From an uncultured bacterium (GTDB lineage: Bacteria > Bacteroidota > Bacteroidia > Bacteroidales > Paludibacteraceae): a DNA stretch of 6,204 nucleotides. The notes under the pieces were generated by a model that saw only the letters and a program-made list of their open reading frames with translations, made no database searches and was not told the DNA's origin. This document shows positions 1 through 6,204 of the stretch, in pieces (position 1 is the stretch's first letter; every line of letters starts with the position of its first letter). The DNA is taken from NCBI GenBank assembly GCA_947074225.1, contig CAMTOX010000125.1, positions 1-6,204 of the forward strand. The letters are read 5' to 3'. Position numbers and translations under genes: made by a program.

Positions 1-660
1 AATGGTGAGGCTAAAGAACGCGCTATCTTTACAGTGGTAAGAGAATATATTAAAAGCTGTAAACCTATTCGTTTTGATGGCAATGGCTATAGCGAAGAGT
101 GGAAAGAAGAGGCTGCTAAACGTGGATTGAACTGCGAAACCAGTGTGCCTATGATTATCGATAGCTATATGTCGGAACAGACAGTGAACATGTTTAACCG
201 CACTAAGGTTCTTTCTTTAGTAGAATTACAGTCGCGTAGCGAGGTGAAATGGGAGATGTACACTAAAAAAGTTCAGATTGAGGCACGTGTACTAGGCGAC
301 TTGGTGATGAACCATGTGGTGCCGGTGGCAAGCCGCTATCAGTCAATTCTTTTAGATAATGTGGTTAAGATGAAAGAGGCTTTCGGCGCTGAGGGCGATC
401 ATTTGGCAGCACAAGATAAGAGTATTATTCGCGATATTGCTACGCATCTTTCTGTAATAGTATCTAAAGTGAATGAGATGATTGAAGCACGTAAGAGCGC
501 TAATCAGATTGAAGAAGAACGTGAAAAGGCTATCGCTTATCATGACCGTATTATTCCATTGATGGAAGAGATTCGCTATCATGTAGATAAACTAGAATTA
601 ATTGTAGACGATGAAATGTGGACTCTCCCTAAATACAGAGAGTTGTTGTTTATTCGTTAA
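1..660 (+). CDS. glnN: Type III glutamine synthetase, C-terminal part (5' end off the window)
   Basis: This is the C-terminal portion of a type III glutamine synthetase, the cytoplasmic enzyme that makes glutamine from glutamate, ammonia and ATP. The frame is open from base 1 (NGEAKERAIFTVVREYIKS...), so the GTG at 34 is an internal Val codon and not a start. Only 219 codons are visible, against about 730 aa for the family; the catalytic core lies upstream, off the window. Recognisable stretches typical of Bacteroidales GSIII are REYIKSCKPIRFDGNGYS, the segment around KKVQIEARVLGDLVMNH, and VASRYQSILLDNV. The remainder is mostly helical and charged, as expected of the GSIII C-terminal domain, and ends in PKYRELLFIR before TAA. 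A strong terminator hairpin follows 24 bases after the stop. The gene converges on the minus-strand operon and has no evident functional link to it. Family assignment is by recognition of conserved sequence; no catalytic residues can be checked here. Confidence 0.93.
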   Translation, partial: NGEAKERAIFTVVREYIKSCKPIRFDGNGYSEEWKEEAAKRGLNCETSVPMIIDSYMSEQTVNMFNRTKVLSLVELQSRSEVKWEMYTKKVQIEARVLGDLVMNHVVPVASRYQSILLDNVVKMKEAFGAEGDHLAAQDKSIIRDIATHLSVIVSKVNEMIEARKSANQIEEEREKAIAYHDRIIPLMEEIRYHVDKLELIVDDEMWTLPKYRELLFIR

Positions 661-684
661 AAAGACACTGTTTTTTAATTATAT

Positions 685-721
685 AAAAAGTCCTGTTGAA
701 TCTATTTCAACAGGACTTTTT
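685..721. terminator. Bidirectional intrinsic terminator between convergent genes
   Basis: An inverted repeat with arms 685-700 (AAAAAGTCCTGTTGAA) and 706-721 (TTCAACAGGACTTTTT) pairs perfectly over 16 bp around a 5-base loop (TCTAT). The stem starts with five A and ends with five T, so a transcript of either strand gives a stable hairpin followed by a U run. It lies 24 bases after the glnN stop and 18 bases beyond the stop of the minus-strand beta-barrel gene, which is where a shared terminator for converging genes should be. The rest of the gap 661-739 shows no gene or other signal. Confidence 0.9.
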
Positions 722-739
722 GTATGTGTTATTAATGCG

Positions 740-1432
740 TTAAAATGCAAGAATACCTATGCCAATATTAATACCAAACCAAGTGTCGCGCAATACATGG
801 ATGCTTGCCCATGCATTGGGCTCCTCTTCTGTGGGAAAATCGCTGCTTATGGCATATTTAACTGGTAGGAAATCTAATCCAAATGAGATACCCCAACTCA
901 CTCGCATGGTTTTCCAAAAGAGGTAGTCATAACCAAATTGTATTCTCAATCCTGCGTCGTAACAGGTCGTTGTCTCTTTGTAATTATATATATCAAGGAG
1001 TCCGGGGTCGACATTTTTAAACTCACTTGTTACAATGTTATTTGTGTATTGAAACTCTACATACCCACCCATAGGAGCTCTTTTTCGATAATACTGTTTA
1101 TAAACAATACCAATACTATTTACATTGAAGCTTGAGGTTATTGAGGGTTGCTTATGAGTATTGAAATCTGCTCCTCCTGATTTATAGGAGTAATTGATGG
1201 CAAGTGTACCTCTATTCCATAAAATATACTCTATTTTAGGGCGCAATGTAAAGTATGGCGCATTGATAAAAGCATCAGCCATTTTATGGTCATCGAAGTA
1301 GTTTAGCCAAAAAGAGTAAGGTTTAATGCTTGCATCGAGTTGAATAATCACATGTTTACCCATGTAACCGCTTTGTGCAAAACTATTTATCGATGCGATA
1401 GAAAGTAGTGCTATTAATAAGTAACGTTTCAT
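740..1432 (-). CDS. Exported probable outer-membrane beta-barrel protein, function unknown
   Basis: A 230-aa protein with a clear N-terminal signal peptide (MKRYLLIALLSIASINSFAQ; likely cut after Ala19, leaving Gln at +1, a common Bacteroidota arrangement). The mature part alternates short polar/aromatic stretches suggestive of amphipathic beta strands, such as GTLAINYSYKSGG, NVNSIGIVYKQYYRK, GGYVEFQYTNNI, YDAGLRIQFGYDYLF and MRVSWGISFGLDFLP. It ends in GINIGIGILAF with a C-terminal Phe, the usual outer-membrane insertion signal. It is rich in Tyr, Phe and Trp and has no internal hydrophobic helix. I recognise no specific family; small porin-like or structural barrel is the best reading. It is the last gene of the four-gene operon: its ATG overlaps the stop of the upstream M48 peptidase gene (ATGA), implying translational coupling, and a strong ribosome binding site sits inside the end of that gene. 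Export is well supported; barrel topology is inferred from sequence pattern. Confidence 0.8.
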   Translation of the reverse strand: MKRYLLIALLSIASINSFAQSGYMGKHVIIQLDASIKPYSFWLNYFDDHKMADAFINAPYFTLRPKIEYILWNRGTLAINYSYKSGGADFNTHKQPSITSSFNVNSIGIVYKQYYRKRAPMGGYVEFQYTNNIVTSEFKNVDPGLLDIYNYKETTTCYDAGLRIQFGYDYLFWKTMRVSWGISFGLDFLPVKYAISSDFPTEEEPNAWASIHVLRDTWFGINIGIGILAF

Positions 1433-3537
1433 TTTTTACCTCCTTTCTTTATTTGATAAAGACAATCGTAAATAAAAGCATCGATATATGCGTTGCTTTG
1501 CAAATCGTTGTATGAGGCTTTTTTTGAATAGACGGTCTTTCCTGTTATGGGATCAATTAAATAGAATAGTACTACCGAATGTGTGAGTGGTAGTGCGTTT
1601 ATGGCAACCATGGCAGGTAACACATATGGGTATGCAATTGTTGCAATGGTGCTAACAAACGAACCACGGGTGAACCAAGTGCCAAATGTCATTTTCTCGC
1701 GATTGGTTGCTACGCAAGTTAATATGATATAGTTGTTGTTGGTGTCAATGTATTTATCAATTCCAAAGCTTTCAAAAGGTATCATGTCGTTTGAAATGGA
1801 ATAGGAGAGGTCGCAACTCCAATCGTTTATTTTGGCATTGGCAACATAGTTGGAAGTATTGGTTAGATCGTTCTGGGTATCGTAGTTAGGCATGTTAAGT
1901 TTTAATTTCTTTGCCGATTTCTGTGTCGTTTCCCAACTCTTAAGTGCATACTTTTCATTGCCTGCTACCCGTTTTTTGTCTTTAAGATGCACCAAATTAA
2001 CATAAGGTTTCAAAATGTAAACTCCGGCATCATCAAAATTACTCTGTTGCTCGACTATAGAGAGTACTTTAGAATCCTCTTTCGATGGTGTTTTGGCAAA
2101 TAGAGATTGCATATTTTCGTTATTGGCATAATCGACCAACATGAAGTTTACCACCTGATTTTTATTGCTCTTATTTGACTTGGCACTCTTTTTTCCCTTG
2201 TTGATGTTTTTGTATTTATTGCTCTTTCCATTGTTCGACGTAGTATCGACTTCTTCTATAGCTTCATCTAATTTAGGAGTGGTTCCCTGAGCATAGTTGG
2301 TAAATTTGTCGAAAGTAAGGTTGTATTTTTGTACCAAATCGGCAATTAAGTTTTTGTTTAAGTTCTCAATAAACGAGTTGTTGGGATCTTGCTCATACAA
2401 TGCAAAGCATTTACGTAATGCTAAGGTTGTGATCTCTCTATTGCTAAGTTTACCAATGAAATAATTCAGTTGCTGCTTTTCGCCCATTACCTTCTTGTAA
2501 TTGGTCATGACATTCGACATTCCCATACCGCTTTTGTGCTTGGCTATACCATAATAACAATATGCGTTTATCAGTTGTAAATACGAATCAGTAGGGTAAG
2601 TTTGTAACATGACATGGCTATTGTAGAGTGCTGTAGCGTAGTTATGCATCATGATATCGTTGTTTAAGCAAATACAGCGTGCTAAGTATTGCATCTGTTT
2701 AAATGCCTCTTCACCTTGAAGAAAGTAATAGCCCTCTTCTTTGTTTGATAATGCAATAGTACTGCACTCTTCTCTACGACGCGCTATGTTGGGGTGAGTA
2801 GACAAGGTGTCGATATAATTGTCGCGAACAACAATAGCCTCAACATCATTGAGGAAGTAGTTTTCAGGGAATTGATAAAACGATTCCTCTACTATTTCGC
2901 GTGTAAACGGAATCTCATCGTATGGAGAGTTGTTATAAAGAAGAACATCGAATACACCATCATAGCAGTTAATGTCGTACGATGTCAATGATAACATGTT
3001 CATGGCATGTGCATCGGCTTCTAACTCCTGCTCGCGAGAGCGGTTGTGACGTAATAGGAAATTGGATAAGCTAACATCGCTATCTTTATGCTTTTTATCC
3101 CAACCATGTTTTAGGGTATAGTGTGACAACTCATGCAGCATGATAAAAGCCAACTCTGCTTCATTGCTGATTTGAGCTAGCAAGCCGGTATTGATAAGCA
3201 TAATGCCTTTTTCAGACATCATAGCATTAACGGCATTATTGCGCACTATGTATATCTCGATCTCTTGACGCAAATCCCAATTATCGGCTAGAAGTTTATC
3301 GGCTACATTGTCGACATACGTATTTAATTCAGAGCCATATATCACATCGCCCAATAGGAGTAGTTGATGAAGATAGGCATCGTAGTTAATTTTTTTATTC
3401 TTCTGTTTTAGAATATTCTGAAGTGTTTCGGGCATCTCTCCGGTAATATCAGCCTTATATGGTAATGGAGAAGAGGCACAAACAGTCATTGAACCTAATA
3501 AAAATGCAATGACAATGGATGTAACTTTATTTATCAT
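1429..3537 (-). CDS. Exported M48-family zinc metallopeptidase with long C-terminal extension
   Basis: A 702-aa protein with an N-terminal signal peptide (hydrophobic residues 7-19, likely cleavage after VCA at 21), so it probably acts in the periplasm or at the outer membrane. The M48 peptidase domain covers about residues 45-260. It holds the zinc motif HELSH at 135-139 (His135, His139 ligands, Glu136 catalytic), the third-ligand motif ELEAD at 171-175 (Glu171), and STHP at 246-249 followed by an Arg-rich stretch, as is usual late in this domain. All key residues are present, so it should be active. Residues about 265-410 look helical and perhaps TPR-like. A Lys/Asn/Ser-rich low-complexity linker follows (about 432-460), then a C-terminal region of unknown type. 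That region includes a hydrophobic stretch (about 626-660) and VVLFYLIDPITGKTVYSKK, which looks like beta structure. The family includes periplasmic proteases such as BepA and LoiP; no substrate can be named here. It starts 35 bp after the acidic-tailed protein gene and overlaps the barrel gene by 4 bp. The start is set by the signal peptide. Confidence 0.9.
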   Translation of the reverse strand: MINKVTSIVIAFLLGSMTVCASSPLPYKADITGEMPETLQNILKQKNKKINYDAYLHQLLLLGDVIYGSELNTYVDNVADKLLADNWDLRQEIEIYIVRNNAVNAMMSEKGIMLINTGLLAQISNEAELAFIMLHELSHYTLKHGWDKKHKDSDVSLSNFLLRHNRSREQELEADAHAMNMLSLTSYDINCYDGVFDVLLYNNSPYDEIPFTREIVEESFYQFPENYFLNDVEAIVVRDNYIDTLSTHPNIARRREECSTIALSNKEEGYYFLQGEEAFKQMQYLARCICLNNDIMMHNYATALYNSHVMLQTYPTDSYLQLINAYCYYGIAKHKSGMGMSNVMTNYKKVMGEKQQLNYFIGKLSNREITTLALRKCFALYEQDPNNSFIENLNKNLIADLVQKYNLTFDKFTNYAQGTTPKLDEAIEEVDTTSNNGKSNKYKNINKGKKSAKSNKSNKNQVVNFMLVDYANNENMQSLFAKTPSKEDSKVLSIVEQQSNFDDAGVYILKPYVNLVHLKDKKRVAGNEKYALKSWETTQKSAKKLKLNMPNYDTQNDLTNTSNYVANAKINDWSCDLSYSISNDMIPFESFGIDKYIDTNNNYIILTCVATNREKMTFGTWFTRGSFVSTIATIAYPYVLPAMVAINALPLTHSVVLFYLIDPITGKTVYSKKASYNDLQSNAYIDAFIYDCLYQIKKGGKK
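1438..1446 (-). promoter_or_regulatory. Shine-Dalgarno site embedded in the end of the M48 gene
   Basis: On the minus strand the sequence AAAGGAGGT lies with GGAGG six bases before the ATG of the beta-barrel gene (1432). It is close to a full match to the anti-Shine-Dalgarno sequence. The same bases encode Lys-Gly-Gly in the KKGGKK tail of the upstream M48 protein. The two other starts visible in the operon (5078 and 3537) have AT-rich leaders with no such site, which is the norm in Bacteroidota. It fits coupled re-initiation at the ATGA overlap, though the Lys/Gly codons alone could also produce it. Confidence 0.6.
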
Positions 3538-3572
3538 TTAATAATCTGTTGTTATGGTAATATTGGTTTATC

Positions 3573-5078
3573 TTATTCTTCATCCTCCTCTTCTTCCTCT
3601 TCAAGTTGATTTGTGCTTAACATATTGTCGTCTTCAGTGTCGAATAGTGCTATTTTACACAACTCATATTTCTTGTAATTTATAACACTGTATATATTCC
3701 CATTGTTAATATCCATCATATTTTTCATGAAAAGATCTCTATCGGGAAATAGACTTCTGCCGCTCATTTCATTATTATCATCGATCTTTACCAACGAAAT
3801 ACGTCCAATGTTTTTAGTCGTTATCAGAGCTTGCATTTTAGCAACAAAGTTATCAAACTCATTTTTTGGATTGTCATTATACAAAATAAAGATCTCTCCT
3901 TGCGGGTTTTGACAAGCTTTAAACGACACGCCATTCTCGTTTAACCCTTTTCTATAGTCGTTTACTTGAAATATTTGTTGCTTTTGTATGGTATTGAAAG
4001 CATATTCACCATTGGCACCGAAATGGTTAATATAGATATCGCCACCATAAAGCATGTAGAAACTGTTTTTATTTACAGTGACAAAGGAGACACTTTGCAA
4101 ATCGCCCAAAGCTGTGACACTTCCATCTAAGCGTTCCATTAAATAGAGCATTTTAGGGATCATTTTACGGTTAATGACCTGGTCTCTATTTACGACATCG
4201 CCAAATGACTCTTGATGTATATCGTCAAATTCATTCTCTTCGCTGTTGTAGGTAGTATAAATACATCCTTCGAAATCGCCCAGCGTGGCCGATTCTGCAT
4301 AGGCGCATACAAAGTAGTTGCCATCTGACTTTAATAATGATTTAGCCGATGTTACATTGTGGTTTGGAAGGTTTATAATAGCTTTCTCTACCCCTTCGTC
4401 GTTAGCAAGCACAAGCAACAACTCTTGATTGCTGACCTTATCCTTTTTATCTTTACTCTTTGAGTTTAATAATACCGATAACTCACCCTCGTTGTTCACG
4501 GCAATATCATCAATATAATAGGAGTCTCCTTTAAAATCGGTAGTCATGCTGTTTTGCCATACAATATTCCCTTTAAAGTCGATAACCATTAAGTGAATGT
4601 TATTTGCTCGGTTTTTATTGTCGACAATGGTACTGTATATACCCAAAAGCTTACCATTTCCCGACATACACGATTTAACTTTTACCGATTTACCATCGTA
4701 TTGGCTTATACGTTTAAAGCTAAATACCGGTTTGTTCTCTTCTAAATTACAGGTGCCAAGGGCTATGCCACATACATCGTTCTTTTCGTCGTACGAGTAA
4801 ACTCCATATAGCATATTGCCTTTGTTGTAATAACTGTCGCCACTATACCCTTTGTAGCTCAACTTTTTAAAGGCCACTTCGTTGTTGATAACCGGATAGG
4901 CAAACGCTGTTTTAAAAACGTTATTGTCCTGTATATAAATAGGGAGTCCACTATTGGTTTTCGAAATAACCGATGGAATCATAGCCGGTTTGACGTTTTT
5001 TTTATAGGTTACAATCTCCTGACTGTTGTTTATCTGGCATAACAAGAGGAGGGCTAATAGTACACTTAGTTTTTTCAT
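3573..5078 (-). CDS. Secreted protein of unknown function with poly-Glu C-terminus (full-length paralogue)
   Basis: A 501-aa protein beginning MKKLSVLLALLLLCQINNSQ, a signal peptide that probably ends before Gln20. Cys14 is preceded by Leu and so is not a lipobox. The mature part consists of repeated short beta-like units with DGN/NGE turns (for example NGKLLGIYS, DIAVNNEGELSVLLNS, LLKSDGNYFVCAY, MERLDGSVTALGD, NPQGEIFILYND), which suggests a beta-propeller-like fold; this is inference from the pattern. The last nine residues (493-501) are all Glu or Asp. No catalytic motif or known family is recognised. From Ile172 to the end it aligns almost without gaps to the neighbouring gene on its 5' side, with roughly half of residues identical by eye, so the two are tandem duplicates. 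It lies 32 bp downstream of that paralogue and 35 bp upstream of the M48 peptidase gene, in the same operon. The start is supported by the signal peptide; the leader is AT-rich without a Shine-Dalgarno site. Confidence 0.82.
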   Translation of the reverse strand: MKKLSVLLALLLLCQINNSQEIVTYKKNVKPAMIPSVISKTNSGLPIYIQDNNVFKTAFAYPVINNEVAFKKLSYKGYSGDSYYNKGNMLYGVYSYDEKNDVCGIALGTCNLEENKPVFSFKRISQYDGKSVKVKSCMSGNGKLLGIYSTIVDNKNRANNIHLMVIDFKGNIVWQNSMTTDFKGDSYYIDDIAVNNEGELSVLLNSKSKDKKDKVSNQELLLVLANDEGVEKAIINLPNHNVTSAKSLLKSDGNYFVCAYAESATLGDFEGCIYTTYNSEENEFDDIHQESFGDVVNRDQVINRKMIPKMLYLMERLDGSVTALGDLQSVSFVTVNKNSFYMLYGGDIYINHFGANGEYAFNTIQKQQIFQVNDYRKGLNENGVSFKACQNPQGEIFILYNDNPKNEFDNFVAKMQALITTKNIGRISLVKIDDNNEMSGRSLFPDRDLFMKNMMDINNGNIYSVINYKKYELCKIALFDTEDDNMLSTNQLEEEEEEDEE

Positions 5079-5110
5079 GATGTTATTTTATTTATTGTAA
5101 ATAGTGTTAT

Positions 5111-6123
5111 TTATAACTCATCTTCATTATCCTCCTCTTCTTCTTCATCATCATTAATACTGTTGTTGCTCAAATGGGTAGTGGAACCCTCATCATAAAT
5201 GGTGAATTTCTTGAGGGTAGAGTTCTTATGATTCATCAAGCAATAGGCGTTTCCATGGTTTATTCCTAAGAAATTCATGATATATAGATACTCATTGGGA
5301 AACAAACTTTTACCACTAACTTTGTTATTTTGATCAATACTGACCATTGTTATTTGACCATTGTTCTTTTTTGAAGTACTCGATTCCATCTTCTTTACAA
5401 AGTTGTCGTAGCTGTTTTTAGGGTTGTCGTTATACATCAACATAATCTCACCTTCGGGACTTTGCCATGCTTTATACGAGGCGCAATAGTCGTTGAAATT
5501 ATCTTTGTAGTACAGAACCATAACGGTTTGTTGTTTTTGTATAGTGTTGAATTCATAATCGCCATTCACTCCAAAATGGTTTATATAGATATCGCCTGTA
5601 TGGTGCACATAATAGTTTCCGCTGTTTGTCATCATATAGATGGCACTCTGTAGCTCGCCCAATGCTGTGACGCTACCATCAGGACGTTCTATTAAATAGA
5701 GTATTTTGGGTGTCATCTTATCATTTATCCCTTGTTTACGCTCTACAACATCGCCAAACGACTCTCTTGATATATCACCAAAAGCATGCTCTTCTGTGTT
5801 AAATTCGGTATAGAAACATCCTTTAAAACCTTCAATATCAATTTCTTGGCCATATGCAGCAAGCATGTAATTGCCATCACTTTTTAGTAGTGATTTAGCC
5901 GAGGTGATGTTATAATCGGTAAAATCGATGATTTCACCAATTAAATCATCGGAGTTAGCTATAATAAACATGATCTCTTGATTGCTTACTTGATCGGTTT
6001 TATCTCTTGTTTTAGAATTCAATACAATTGACATCTCCCCACTATCGTCGATATGAATGTCATTAATATAAAACGATTCGCCTTTAAACTGTGTATTTAT
6101 GCTGTTTTGCCATAGCATTTTTC
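5111..6123 (-). CDS. Tandem paralogue of the acidic-tailed secreted protein, 5'-truncated by contig end
   Basis: About 336 codons of the C-terminal part of a protein closely related to its downstream neighbour. Identical blocks include TSAKSLLKSDGNY, GDIYINHFG, FNTIQKQQ and YNDNPKN in the same order. The gene runs off the contig: the ATG at 6118 aligns with Ile172 of the paralogue, in the middle of the conserved GNIVWQNS/GKMLWQNS segment. The in-frame TGA just before it (6124-6122) uses one adapter base. The last two genomic bases (GA) would fit a Gly codon, as in the paralogue. By comparison about 170 residues, including the expected signal peptide, are missing, and the intact protein would be near 505 aa. 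The C-terminus is again acidic (DDEEEEEDNEDEL) but differs in sequence from its neighbour. The function is unknown; a beta-propeller-like secreted or envelope protein is the best guess. It is the most upstream visible gene of the operon, so the promoter is not seen. Confidence 0.85.
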
Positions 6124-6204
6124 AGATCGGAAGAGCGTCGTGTAGGGAAAGAGGGTAGGCTATAGGGTAGATCTGGGGGGTCGGCGTGTCTAGAGGAGAA
6201 AAGA
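6124..6204. other. Illumina TruSeq dual-index adapter read-through (not genomic)
   Basis: The block opens with AGATCGGAAGAGC and continues with CGTGTAGGGAAAGAG, the reverse complement of the TruSeq i5-side adapter. The 33-base first section (6124-6156) has one mismatch. Next come eight bases, AGGCTATA (6157-6164), the reverse complement of i5 index D501 (TATAGCCT) as I recall it. The last adapter section (6165-6193, flow-cell end) matches with seven mismatches, five of them a change to G, as expected of late-cycle miscalls. The final 11 bases (6194-6204) lie beyond the adapter end and are A/G-rich noise. Nothing here should be annotated as biology. Confidence 0.97.

Noticed and set aside
352..582. 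76-codon minus-strand frame within glnN
   Set aside because: It lies antisense inside a clearly conserved coding region and its translation shows no recognisable domain; treated as a shadow of glnN.
611..868. 85-codon plus-strand frame running across the end of glnN, the terminator and the barrel gene
   Set aside because: It crosses a strong terminator hairpin and overlaps two well supported genes in other frames.
2794..2991. Short plus-strand frames antisense to the operon (also near 938-1135, 3703-3912, 4597-4800, 5462-5653)
   Set aside because: All lie opposite well supported genes, are under 70 codons, and show no ribosome site or family resemblance.
3477..3537. Possible lipoprotein signal at Cys20 of the M48 protein, or at Cys14 of the acidic-tailed protein
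   Set aside because: The residue before Cys is Val in one and Leu in the other; a lipobox needs a small residue (Gly, Ala or Ser) there. Ordinary signal peptidase I cleavage fits better.
5111..5128. C-terminal EDEL resembling a KDEL-type retention signal
   Set aside because: Such signals act in eukaryotic endoplasmic reticulum; the context is bacterial and the resemblance comes from the acidic tail.
3576..5152. Purine-rich tracts at the ends of the two paralogues as a DNA repeat or recombination site
   Set aside because: They are explained by Glu/Asp codons in frame and are not identical to each other.
6124..6204. G-rich, low-complexity contig end as a possible promoter, G-quadruplex or mobile element end
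   Set aside because: It matches the TruSeq adapter in order, including an index; the G runs are base-call errors.

Overview
The window looks like the end of a metagenomic contig from a Bacteroidota bacterium, probably of the order Bacteroidales. The evidence is the AT-rich DNA, the type III glutamine synthetase (the usual type in Bacteroides and relatives), signal peptides with Gln at or near the mature N-terminus, and A-rich leaders without Shine-Dalgarno sites before most of the genes. I cannot name a genus.

Layout: positions 1-660 (+) hold the last 219 codons of glnN, whose 5' part lies off the left edge. A perfect 16-bp hairpin at 685-721 carries A and T tracts on its two flanks and so can serve as a terminator for both strands. 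It separates glnN from a convergent minus-strand gene block filling the rest of the window. Read in its direction of transcription (right to left), that block is: a 5'-truncated secreted protein with a very acidic C-terminus (5111-6123); a full-length paralogue of it, 501 aa, also with an acidic tail (3573-5078); a 702-aa exported M48-family zinc metallopeptidase with extra domains (1429-3537); and a 230-aa exported probable outer-membrane beta-barrel protein (740-1432). Gaps are 32 and 35 bp, and the last pair overlap by 4 bp (ATGA), so the four genes very probably form one operon ending at the hairpin. Its promoter is not in the window.

The four products all appear to be envelope or secreted proteins. 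A periplasmic M48 protease next to an outer-membrane barrel recalls, in general terms, the E. coli BepA (M48 plus TPR) role in outer-membrane protein quality control. The tandem acidic-tailed paralogues have no function I recognise. That the set acts as one envelope system is inference from gene order and export signals only.

The last 81 bases (6124-6204) are not genomic. They match an Illumina TruSeq dual-index adapter read from the insert side, including an 8-base i5 index, with late-cycle miscalls. The contig therefore ends at 6123. The adapter creates a false stop codon just upstream of the last gene's visible reading frame, so the apparent ATG start of that gene (6118) is an artefact.
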